Shown here piece after piece: positions 35,072 through 46,499 of a stretch of DNA of 64,000 nt. A program made the position numbers and the translations under genes. How positions within the stretch are numbered: the stretch's first letter is position 1; each line of letters begins with the position of its first letter. The notes beneath the pieces were generated by a model. The model searched no databases, was not told the DNA's origin, and saw only the letters and a program-made list of their open reading frames with translations. The stretch comes from Tetrahymena elliotti 4EA. Lineage: Eukaryota; Ciliophora; Oligohymenophorea; Hymenostomatida; Tetrahymenidae. Location: positions 908,407-972,406 of the forward strand of contig JH720317.1 in assembly GCA_000231825.2 (NCBI GenBank), given 5' to 3'.

Positions 35072-37109
35072 ATGATAATAGGATAGGAAACAAAACAATT
35101 TAAGGATCTCTATGATGTACTCTAAATTTTTTAAAGTTGAATGTAAATTTTAACTTTTATTTAATAAAAGTTACTTAGCTCTAATTTATCTTCACATTTA
35201 AATCTAGATGTGAATTTGAGGTAATTTTATTCATTATCCTTTAAAATAAGCTAGTACCTACCTAAGAGTTGACTCTTAAACTAAGATAAAAACTTTTTTA
35301 ATGCTAATTAAATTAGTAAACACGATTTAATTTATGAGTGACAAACTAACTCATTTATTTGGGTTAGTTTTCTTCATATTTTTCGCTTGCTGGCTCATTA
35401 ATGAATTTTTATTTGTTGTTTCCTAATTTAATTCTATTCTATTCTTTCAATTTTTCTTAATTCAATATTCAATACTCATTAAAATTTTTTAAAGTTGGAG
35501 TTACCTTGGCGGAATGGGAGCATAAGAATTAGGATCTGGTATAGCTCAATGCTCTAATCTCTAAACTTTAACTCTTAAGTTAGAGTAAAAATAGTTTGTC
35601 AGTATTGTTAATGTATTTTTGAATAAATAGAGATTTTAATCTATGAGCAATTGATTGACTAATTTATTTGGATTACTTCATAATTTGTTGTCTCATAAAT
35701 TAATTTTTATTAGTCAAATTTAATTAAAATTTATCTTTTTCTCAATATTTTATTATTTAAATATTTTATATTTTTCTATATCTTGAATAGAAGTTGTAAA
35801 ATTAATGATGAGGCTGTTTAAGAATTACTAGCTGGCTTAGTAAAATTATCTAATCTCCAAACTTTGACTCTTGACCTAGAGTAAAAACAGTTTCAATATT
35901 AATTTTGAATTTTTGAGTAAATAAAGACTTTAGTTTAAAAGCAGCTGACTGACTATTTTATTTAGGCCGAATTAATATTTAGCTCATTGATTGATTTTTA
36001 TTTTTTGTTTTCAAATTTAATTTATATTTGAATCTTTTAATCAACTTTCAAAATTTTATATTTTTTAAAAGAAGCAATAAAATTGGCCAAGTGGGCACAT
36101 AAGAATTAGGATCTATTTTAGCAAAATGTTCCAATCTCAAAACTTTAACTCTTAAACTAGGGTAAAATAGTTCTTACAATATTTAATATTGTTAACATTG
36201 TTAAAATGTTCAAAGCTAAAATAAAATTGATGATAAGGCAGCTTAAGGATTAGGATCTGGCTTAGCACAATGCTCTAATCTCTAAACTTTAACTCTTTCT
36301 CTTGAGTAAAAATATCTTTTATGCACTTTGAATTAGACTTAAATTTATGAGGAATTGACCAACTAATCGGGCCAAATTTCTTAATATTTTTTGGCAATTC
36401 ATTAAATTCACATTTTTATCTTTTCTCAAATTTTCTATATTTATATTTTTCTAATTTTTTAAAGTAACAATAAAATTGGTGATTTGGGAGCTTAAGCATT
36501 AGGGTCTGGTTTAGCAGAATGTCCTAATCTTTTAATTTTGGATCTTAAACTCTTGTAAAATTAATTTTCTGCATTTTTGAATATGAGTAACTAACAGACT
36601 GACTTATTTTGGTTACTATTCTAAATAATTGTTTGGCTCATTCATTAACATTTCTTAATTGTTTTACAATTTAATTCAAATTTTTATTTTTTTCTTCTTT
36701 CAATATAATATTTTTTTACTGATTATTTTTATGATAATTAAAAAGTATCAACGAAATTGGTAATACAGGGGCCTAAGAATTAGGATTTGGTTTATAAAAA
36801 TGCCCTAAACTCAATACTTTGACTGTTTACATCTCGTAAATATAGTTTTTTAATATTTATTATTCATTTTTGAATAAATTTGTGTATGATTGGCTAATAA
36901 ATTTCAAAATTTTACAAGATATTTCCTTGGATAATTCATTCATTTGTATTTTAATTCAACTTTTATTCATTCAATATTTCTTTATTTAATAATTTATACT
37001 TTTATAATTATTTAAAAGTTCTAATCGATTTTCTAAAATGGAGAAAAAAAGATTGAAATCAAAGCTTTACTAAACAAAATCATTGATTCATTTTTTAAAT
37101 TTTGTTTGA
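35072..37109 (+). CDS. Leucine-rich-repeat protein 2 (9 exons, 240 aa)
   Basis: Exons 35072-35116, 35171-35220, 35495-35584, 35794-35880, 36072-36161, 36216-36305, 36465-36554, 36746-36835 and 37019-37109 give one 240-residue frame. Exon 1 (MIIGQETKQFKDLYD) and the 50-nt exon 2 match the layout of LRR gene 1. The six repeat exons encode units like NNKIGDLGAQALGSGLAECP, each 90 nt (one is 87) and flanked by phase-2 introns. The last exon encodes a basic tail (RFSKMEKKRLKSKLY) and stops. A decayed repeat exon at about 35255-35285 has lost its GT donor; leaving it out keeps the frame. Probably a soluble binding protein made by exon duplication from the same ancestor as gene 1. Confidence 0.85.
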
Positions 37110-37604
37110 AATGTCTTTTTCGTATGATGAGATGGCTGGTATACATTAGTGATTTTTTAAATTGTTCCAGAAATATTTCTATTGAATTAAAACTTGTTTT
37201 TTTTTGAAAGCTAGGAATTACTTTAGCATGATTATAAAGTTAAAAATTAACAAATCATAATAATGTCTTAAAATTTATTATTTGTTTATTTGTTTACCCT
37301 TTTTAATAATATTTCAATAAATTTTTATTAATTTAATTTTGGTTTCATTGATTGATTTGATTTATAAATATTTTTTTTAATCTACAAAACTTAGTTTAAA
37401 GTTTCTTCATTAAAAAAAATTAATTTTAACTTTTTAAATTAAACTTAGTTTATTAATGTACTAAAGGGGAAATTTTTTTTTCATTTGAATTTAAGATCAT
37501 TTATTATAGTCAAATCAAAATGTTTTTTAAGAAAAGATTACATTATTTTACATAAAAATATAATTTTATAATTATTAGGATTTTATAAATATTATATCAT
37601 ACAA

Positions 37605-37907
37605 ATGGGTACTAAGTATTCAGTAGAAGTAAAAGAAGTTATAATTGAAGCTGCTGAGATAAATACAAAATTGACCTTGATATAAGCTGCATACTCTAAT
37701 TCAATAAACCCAGTCAGTGCTGAGCACGAAAAACAATTTTTTATTTTTTTTTTGATTACTTTAGATAATGATGTATCAAATATATGTAGAAATACGGGAA
37801 CGAGCTCAAAATTCCAAAGTCCAAACAGCCCTCAACATTTTCTCGACAAGAGCTTAGTATCTTTTACTACAAAAATAAAAATATATTTATATTTCAAAAG
37901 TAATTGA
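37605..37907 (+). mobile_element. Possible Tc1-type element remnant with terminal-repeat match
   Basis: A 100-codon frame (start MGTKYSVEVKEVIIEAAEIN) resembles the first helix-turn-helix of a transposase. At 37780-37850 it runs through a 70-base segment that is the reverse complement of 52631-52701, the right end of the decayed Tc1 element (shared core AACAGCCCTCAACATTTTCT). The match shows that both belong to one transposon family. The coding call for the first part is weak. From 37110 to 37604 nothing else is seen. Confidence 0.5.
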
Positions 37908-39045
37908 GGTATATCAGATAGGTTTGTCATAAATTTGATTTTTGATTATCTCTATTTAAAATTTAGATAATAGTCAAATAAAAATTTTTAATTGTCAAAT
38001 AAGATTTATAAAATTATATATTTAAATAAGAATTATTGTTTAAAATTTTGATTTCTTTCTTATATCTAAATATAAATTCAAAAAGTAGAAAGAAAAGGAT
38101 GACCATTATCAACCTAATACTTAATTTCCAAACTTCTTCTTATATGCTAACTCTTACACTGTTACCTAAATAGATGAAATAATTAAGAGAATTAATGAAT
38201 AAAGCTGTGGAAAGAATGATAAAAGTACCAAGTTATTTCAAATTTTATTATTATGTATTTTTACTTTTTGTTTAATGAGCAAAATGTGCAATAAAATAAA
38301 TGGCTATAAATGTGAACTTTTTTTAACATTGCAAATTTTAACAAAAAATTATGCTTTTTCTAAAGAATCTTATGTTTATTTATCTCTAATAAATTTTATT
38401 CTGCTAAATAAATACAAAAACTAATTGAACAATAAATAATAAAAAGTATGTTTTAATAATGAATGAAATATTTAAACAATAAACTCAAATAATTAATTGA
38501 ATAATTAAATTAAAATTTTAAAACTAAAAATTCATTAACAATAATTTGTTTATTAATCAAAAACTAACAAACAAAATAAATCTTGTTTAAAATTTTTATT
38601 TTTTCAAAGACATGTTTTAACTTTTTTAAAAAATTAGTTTAACTTTTACTATGATTTTGATGAAATGTATCAAAATCTAAAACAAAAGATGGTAAGACTA
38701 CAATATTTATTTAAAATTAATACTGTTTAGTATGTATTTATCAATGTTTAATTAATTAACTAGTTAAGATTCATAATACTTAAGAAAGCCAGTATTTATC
38801 AACTTAGATATCGAAATAATATTGCAGGAGTAGTTATAGTCTTATTAGAATTATTTTGAATTGATCCATATCAATTAATAGGTAGCTATTATTCTAACTA
38901 TCATTAAATTGAATATTAAAGATATTATTATTTTAACATTAACATTTTTTAGATCACTTATTCATCAGTATATTACTTTGTACAAACAATTTTTATTAAT
39001 TTGTTAAAAAAAATCAATATTTTTAGAAAGACACAAATCATCAAA
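37908..39045. other. Intergenic, no gene recognised
   Basis: AT-rich sequence upstream of scramblase 3. No coding frame, repeat or RNA gene could be supported. Confidence 0.55.
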
Positions 39046-40143
39046 ATGCATTTCTAATATTAGCCAATTAGAGAACAAAACTCTTAGAATAACTAAAGTT
39101 ATTATCAGCAGCAAGGATAGCAAGCATAGGTTTAAATGTAATAATTTGGAAACTATCCTTATAATAGTAGTTAATAGCTAATGAATCAGTATAATCCCTA
39201 GAGAGAGCCTATTAATCCCATGTATGGACATAATATTAATAATCATGCATAATAAGATTAACTTTTGACAAATTATCCTTTGTAAGCTCAGCCAATAATT
39301 GGTTTTCCTGCTTAAGGTGTTAATTATCCTTAAGATGGAAATTAGTCATTTAATAATCCAAATATGAACATTAATTATCGCTAAAATACTGGATTTATTC
39401 CTATCAGAAACCCATTATTAATATTAGCATAATGTCAAGGAATATACATCAAATAGAAATTAGAAAAACTCTAAGTTTTAACTGGTTGGTAGTGTGAAAA
39501 CTCATATAAAGTATTTTAAGCAGATGCAAATGGAACTCAAACTGGCAATTTACCTTTATTTAAATGTAAAGAAAAGAGCTAATTGTTACAAAGATTTTTC
39601 ATGAACGGAGATTCAAGAGCGTTTAACATGGATATAACATTCGAAGATAGTATATTGAACACAGGCTAAGCTATTTCTACTCCTTTTTTAGCATTAGAGA
39701 GACCTTTTAAATTCACATTTTTCTCTTATAATCGTCCAAAACTTAATGTAAGCTACATAGATAATGGATCAAAAATCATTTTTGGTTTCATAAAAAATCC
39801 ATTTTAGTGCTGCGAGTTGGGTTGTGAAGTATATGATGCTGACAGTTAATTAATATATGTAATAAAAGGTAGTTGCTGTTAGCTTGGGTATATTTGTAAA
39901 GGACTTCCTTGTAATGCTTGCTAAGAATATGAATTTATAGTTAGAAATACAAGAGGTGAAATAGTTTCTAGATTATTGAAAAAATCTGCTGGGTTTATTA
40001 AATCAGCTTTAAGTGATTGTGATGATTTTTGTATTGGATTTCCAGAAAATTGTTCACCTTAACAAAAAGCACTTTTAATGTCTGCTGCTGTATTTTTAGA
40101 TTATATGTATTTTGAAAATAAAAAAAATTCTAAAAATGACTGA
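39046..40143 (+). CDS. Phospholipid scramblase family protein, copy 3
   Basis: Intact, intronless, 365 residues, start MHFQYQPIREQ after AAAA. The first 120 residues are rich in Gln, Asn and Pro (SYYQQQGQQAQVQMQQFG), prion-like in composition. The scramblase domain follows: NPLLILAQCQGIYIKQKLE, LALERPFKFTFFSYNRP, IKNPFQCCELGCEVYDA, CCQLGYICKGLPCNACQEY, a calcium-site-like CDDFCIGFPEN and the terminal AVFLDYMYFE. It differs clearly from copies 1 and 2, so it is the older duplicate. Role: calcium-linked lipid scrambling or membrane-associated signalling, by family. All three genes point the same way. Confidence 0.93.
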
Positions 40144-40479
40144 AAATAATTAGATATGTAAATATAAATAAATACAAATTAAAAACTTTAAAGTTTTTAT
40201 CATAAATTTATTCTACTATTTCAAAATATTTTTGGTTCATCAAAAAGATCTTTAATAATATGTTGTAGGTAGGCAAATCATTACAAAAAATATTTGTTAT
40301 TTTTTGTAATATTTATTTTTAAAAATATCTTTTATTAAGGTTTAACACATTTTTTGGTTAAATTTTTTAGAATAATTAAAATAATTATTTGTGAATTTAG
40401 AAAAATACATACATAATCTTCACAATTTAAAAAAAGAAAAGTAAAACAGTAAAAAAAATAAATAAATAAATAAAATATA

Positions 40480-41225
40480 CCTCCAAAGACTTTTAAATGG
40501 CTTTATACCAAATAAAGCTTTAAGCTAAAGGAACCAAGATAAATAGACATCAGATAATGTGCAAGAAGAAATAGACTCCTAAATCCTAGTGAAAGGGATC
40601 TAAAACTAATCTCACTCTCCTACTTCTTTAAATAAATGGCACATCCTCAAAGTCTTCAAGAAAATCTCTCTGCTCAAAATTTAGCTACAAAGGTACCTTC
40701 TACAATCTAAGCTATGAGGTCTTTATAGAAGGATATTCAACAGTTCAATTCCTGGTAACAATGAATACTAATTTTTATGATTAGTACCAAAATATGCTTC
40801 TTAATGACTAAAGAAGTGACACAACTTTTATTTATTAAAAAAAGGCAAATAAGATTAAATCTCATCTGGTGTGAATAATAAAATATACAACAAAAACAAA
40901 ATCAACATAACCAGAATAATAATTAAAGAATTAATTACCATATCGAAGTTAAATAAGTTGGAATCTAACTATGGCGTGAAATGGTAAGAGATGAAATCCC
41001 AGAGATGCCCTCAAAATCTTAAATAGATAAATAAATTATTTAAAAAGAAGTAGCCCTTCAAACCCTTAAAGCTGTCTCCCAAATAAACCTTTCCATAAAT
41101 AAAAAAATTTCTTCCCACAACAAAAAATAATTTAAAAAAAGAAGCATCAGAGCAAGAAGCTAATAAACTCAAACAATTTAAAGTTAAAGATATAAATTAC
41201 CCAAAATAAGTCATCAGATTTGAGT
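40480..41225 (+). pseudogene. Broken coding segment of unknown, perhaps transposon, origin
   Basis: This stretch is visibly richer in G and C than its flanks. It holds pieces of reading frame on the plus strand, for example MAHPQSLQENLSAQNLATKV near 40630 and LWREMVRDEIPEMPSKSQ near 40970, interrupted by TGA and frame changes. No domain is recognised. Composition and breakage fit an old mobile element or a dead gene. From 40144 to 40479 nothing is seen. Confidence 0.4.
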
Positions 41226-42039
41226 CTTTGTAGCATAATTTATTCTCTTGATTTACATAACCTTTGATTTATTCTTTCTAAAATTTAAATTTGTGATATT
41301 TTTTTGAAAACTCTGAAAAACTAATGGAATTTCATTTTTTTATTAATTAATAACATTTTTCCTGATCCCCTAAACCTTAAAATACTCTGATTAAATTTGC
41401 AAATATTTAAAAAATAATACTTTTTATTTTAACAAGTAAATGTATTAAATAAAGATTTAAATAATGTATGAATTTAAGAGTAACAAGAATGTATTATTTT
41501 GAATTTAATAATATTCCACAAATTCATTTAGCAAAATTTAAACTAACTAAACCTCTAATTTTTTTTTATTTTCTTGGTTGTGTTAGATAAAAGTATTCAA
41601 TCATATCTGATTCAAATATATTTCTATTAATTAAAAAAATTTTGTAAAGATAAAATATTTAAGTGAGAAAAAAATAAAAGTTTTAAATGAAATTTATGTT
41701 TTTAAATCAAGAAGAAAATTAATTAATTTCAAAAGTATTAAATTTAACTTTAGTTAAATTAAAAATCTTTCTCAAACTAGATTTTACTAAAACTAAATTT
41801 TAAATTTATACTTTGAAGTTGACTGTCAAAAATATGAGATAATGGCACATAGAGATACAATAGCATATTTGTGTAGCTCCTTTAATTCCAGTTTTATTTA
41901 GGCTATTTAAATAGTTAAAATTTTAATTAAATTGATTTGGAATAAAAAAGAAATAAATTCAAATTGATTTTTTAATTTATGATTTAATCTATTGATAAGA
42001 AAATAATTTAAATAAAAATACTATCTTTAAGATATGTCA
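41226..42039. other. Intergenic, no gene recognised
   Basis: AT-rich spacer between the broken segment and the LRR array. Nothing further can be supported. Confidence 0.5.
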
Positions 42040-44176
42040 AAAACCAAACTTTAGAGATTAGAAAATTTTGCTAATGCAGATCCTATTTCTAAAGCACCTT
42101 TTTAACCAATTTCATCTTTCCTTTTAAAATTTTTGAAAAATATAAATTTTATCAATAAAAAAATTTCATGAGAAAAAACAAAAATTTTATTCAATCTTTA
42201 AGCAATAAAAAAATCCAAAAAGAAAAATATTAAGAAATCAATAAGTCAGAAACAAAAAATTAATTTTTAAAAACTAAAAAAATAATTTTTATTACTTTAG
42301 GACAATAAATTTTTCAGATGAGAAAGCTTGGTTAGAGTAGAAATTAATTTTTATGCAATTTTGTTTTCTCTTTCAAAATAAAAAATAATCAATTAAAATA
42401 GGATACAGATTATTAATATTAAAAATTAATAAGTAAATTTCGTTCCTTACAATTAAAACTAAATAAATTCTAAGATTATCATTTAATGAATTATTTTTTA
42501 TGTGAGATTAATATTTAAATTCTTGAGATTAGAGCAATTGGCTAAACCTGACCCCAGTTCTAATGCTCCATGACATCAATTCTTGTATTCCTTTTTCACC
42601 AATTTTACTTCCACTTTTTTAATTTTAGAAATCCATAGCAAAAATAAGAAATCATTGAATGAAAAAAAAGAGAGAATTTTTTATTGAATAAATCTAAGTG
42701 TTTTAATAAATTTTCAAATCAGTTCATAAATAAAAGCTTTAAAAAATTAAACACTCTATCTTAATATTATTTAGAACAATATTTACTTTAAATGAAGAGT
42801 TAAAGTTAAAAGCTAAGAGCATTTGGCCAAGCTAGATGTTAATTCTTACACAGTTGTTTCTTCGATATTATTATATCTTGTTAATAATTTAAAAAAACGA
42901 ATGAAATAATATCAAAGTAAAAACAAAAAAAATAAATTATTTTAGAAAAATAATTTAAAAGTAATTTGCAAAATTGATAAAAAAATTGAAAAATCGGTCA
43001 TAATAATTAAATCATTAATTAATATATTATATATTTTTTTACTTAAGATTAAGACTTAAATCTCACAGGTTAGAACATTTTTCTATAAGTAAACCTGATA
43101 ATACGACTACAAAACTTCCATAATTTGAAAAGCTTTCAGATAATTATTAAAAAAATATATAATTATTTCTTTTATTCAATACTATTTTTACTCTAGACTT
43201 AAAAAGTGCACATTTTCATTAAAATACCTAAAATCGATTTCAATGCTTTGATTTATATTTTTAATTCTAAAATTTTTTTTATTAAATTTTAATTGTCTTA
43301 TCTCAAAAATTAATAAATATGATTAAAAAAATTATTAAATCAACAAAATAAATGAATGGTAAAAATATTTAACATGGTAAAATTAATTCTTTTGAAATAT
43401 TTTTATATTAGCAAATAAATTGAGAATGTTAAGAATTACTTTTTACAGGAGATCTAGATTCATAGTTTCAAGATTAGGGGATTGTTAATAATTTAAATTA
43501 ATACTTATTGATAAATTAAAAATCTTTATAAAAATAGAAATTTTACCCATAATAAATGTTCAGAATTTAGAGATTAGTTAATTCGAATAATGAAGAGACT
43601 AATTCTTGAATGCATTTATCATCAATATTATTGAATTTTTTTAGGTATTGTTAAAATAAATGATTTATGAAGAAATAAAAAATTATTTAATAAACTAATA
43701 AATAAATCATTAAAAAGCAAAATATCGAGATATTTAAATCATATAAATCTAAAATAAATATGTTAAACTATCAATTCTGTCACACTAACTTGTTATTTTT
43801 ATATGATTGAACTATTCTAAATTTTTATTTTTAAAGAAAGTTAGTATTTTTTCTTTACAAAATTTACTCACTACCTTTAATTATTTTCAATACATTTATT
43901 TAAGGAAAAAAAATTACAGAAAATTCAATAGGGTCAACTAAATTTAATGAAAATATCCTCAATTATTTAATTAAAATGTTTGTTTTTTTTTGAAATAATA
44001 TGCTTTTAATTGAACTTTAACAAATATTACAGAATTAATGAATACCCATATAAATCAAAAATTATTTTTAAAAAAGTTGTTTTTAATAGTGTTCAAAAGT
44101 CAAAGTTTTGAGATTTTGGCATTTAGATAAAGAAGATGACAAATCTTAGGCTGATTTTTCTCCAATTTCATTTCCA
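42040..44176 (-). pseudogene. Decayed 3' half of LRR exon array 3
   Basis: Six or seven LRR exon remnants on the minus strand. The exon starting at 44176 reads NEIGEKSAQDLSSSLSKC but has no GT donor. One near 43547-43637 (DDKCIQELVSSLFEL) has lost its AG acceptor. One at about 43040-43110 has TGA in the repeat. The exon at 42787-42876 is perfect (90 nt, VQELTSSLAKC). One near 42505-42600 has about 22 extra bases. The last (about 42045-42120, KGALEIGSALAKF) has no donor and may be a terminal exon. No stop can be assigned with confidence. Confidence 0.6.
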
Positions 44177-44321
44177 CTTTAAAAATATTTGCCATAAAAA
44201 ATATTTTAAAACTATTAAATGACATTCAATTTGTTAAATATAAAATAAGTTGAATTATGTCTATAAATTCATTATTTATTCTTATTTTAGTTTATTAGTA
44301 AGGTGAGAAAAAACTTATTAC

Positions 44322-46499
44322 ACTAGGTAAAGATTCAAAGTTTCAAGTTTAGAGCATTTGGCTATTACAAAGGCCAAATCCGAAGCACCCTTTTCTCCAA
44401 TTTTATTTGACCTTAAATAAATAAAAACATTCATTAAAAACAATTCTTTTGATAAAATATATTAAAATTAATTTTTAATTTTGGATAATAAATGAGTTAA
44501 ATATCTTTTAAAAGAAAATTTATTAATGCAATAAGCTTTATTTATTTGAAATATATAAAAACTATTATTACCAAAGTTTGAGGTGTAAATTTAAGATATG
44601 AGAACATTTTTCTAAATTAAGAGCTAATTCTTCAGCTCCTTTAGTTCCCCTTTTTATAAATTAAAAAATTATAGGTGGATAAAGATTATGATAATTTTTT
44701 TTATAAAAATAAGAGAAACTAAATCATTAAAGAACATATTAGATGAAATTAATTCAATTTCAATAAAACTAAATTAATTAACTAAATTGTTTATTTAATC
44801 AGAATCTAAAATAAAAAATTAATGTTAATATTAATGATTACTAGAGGTTAACAATCAAAGTTTATAGGAAAGAGCATGAAGCAAATACAGATGCTAATTC
44901 TTAGACTCTTTTTTCATGAATTTTATTATTTCTTTTACAAATTGATCCAATAAAGAAATAATGAATGTGATTTTTATTAAAAAAATAAAAGCTAAAAAAA
45001 AACCCAATTAAAAAGAGTTTTTTTATAAAAATTATTTTCTATTTAAATTCAATTTTTACTTAAAGCATAGATTCAATTCTATTAGACCAGAGCATTTCAC
45101 TAATCCAAAACCCAAATCTTATGCTTCTTTATCACTAATTATATTTTCCCTTGAAACAATGATAGAAATTAACAAATGTTTGAATTAAATTTGAAAAATA
45201 AAATCTTTATCTAAAAGTCCAAATTATTTCATAGGTTAATAATCTTGTTGTTTATTAAATTTAAATTCAAATAATATTTTTACTTAAGTTTGAGGTTCAA
45301 AATTTATATATTAGAGCATTTAGCTAATGCACAAGCGAGTTCTTTTGTGCCTAATTTACCTATTTTATTGAAACTTTTAAAAAAAGAGGTTGAAAAATGC
45401 AAATTTGTCAAAGATATAAAAGATTAAAGAATGAGACAATAAAAAATTATAATCTAAAGTTTACAATAAAATAGATAAAAATATTCAATCAGCCCAGCTC
45501 ACATTTTTAAAGATTTAAGTTAAATCTTTTTTAGAGAAAAATAATAATTGATTTAAAAAGAGGATTTTTACCTGAGATTAATAGACAAGTTTTAGAGATT
45601 AGGCAGTTTAGAAATAGCATAACTAAGTTCTTCCAAGCCATTTTTATGAATACGAGTCTCACTTTGAAAATTAAAGCAAGTTGAATAGAGATTCAGATTC
45701 AAAGTTTACAAATTGGAGCAGCTAGCTAACGAAGATGCCAATTCTAATGTGTCCATTTCGCATAGTTCATTTTCCCTTTTAAGAAAATAAGAAAGAAAAA
45801 AAATTTAGTGAGCAAATTTATAAATAAAATTTCTTAAAGATTCTATTTATTTATTGTAATATGTAATAGCTCAAAAAAATATTTGTATTTACCTTAGGTT
45901 AAGAATTAAATTTTAGAGATTTTAAAATTTCTTTAACATATTTGCCAATTTTTTTGTACCTTTTTAGCCTACTCTTCCATAACTTTTAAAAAAGAGGAAT
46001 ATTAGTTAAGAAAATAAACGAATCAAAAAAAAGATTAATTTGGAATTAAGTTTTTCTCCAAAGATATAAAATAGATTAGTGCAATATTCATTGAAAATAT
46101 TTGAAATATTTGTTTCTTTAGTATAGAAACACAAAAAAAATAATATTTTTACCTTAAGTCAATATCCAAAGTAGAAAGATTAGAGTATTTGGTTAAAATA
46201 GATTCAAATTCTTCTATTCCTTGTTCTCCAATTAATTTATACTTTAAAAAATAATGAAGAAATAAAAAGAAAACAGTATTAATGAAAGTTAAAAAGTTGT
46301 TAATTATGATGGAAAAATAAAGAAATAAAAAACACATTTGAAAGCAAAAACATTTATTTTACCTTAAACGAATGTTGGAATTTAGTAATGACGATATTTC
46401 TAACTTTTTATTAAAATTAATTCATATTTAATGATTTATTTTAGTAAAATAATCTACATCGTTTAATTATTTATTTTATTCATAATTTTATTCTATCAT
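44322..46499 (-). CDS. Leucine-rich-repeat protein 3, 5' exons
   Basis: Exons, in coding order: 46458-46499 (MIEQNYEQNKQLND), 46363-46403, 46153-46241, 45893-45982, 45572-45775, 45284-45373, 45060-45149, 44842-44931, 44572-44649 and 44322-44411. They show the plan of LRR genes 1 and 2: short exon 1 ending in Asp, half-repeat exon 2, then one repeat per exon with phase-2 introns and GTAAAA or GTAATA donors. Two oddities: exon 46153-46241 is 89 nt, one base short, so it shifts the frame unless skipped; exon 45572-45775 encodes two repeats, an in-frame fusion across a lost intron. The 3' end runs into decayed exons (42040-44176), so the gene may be dying or have a different terminal exon. Confidence 0.65.
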
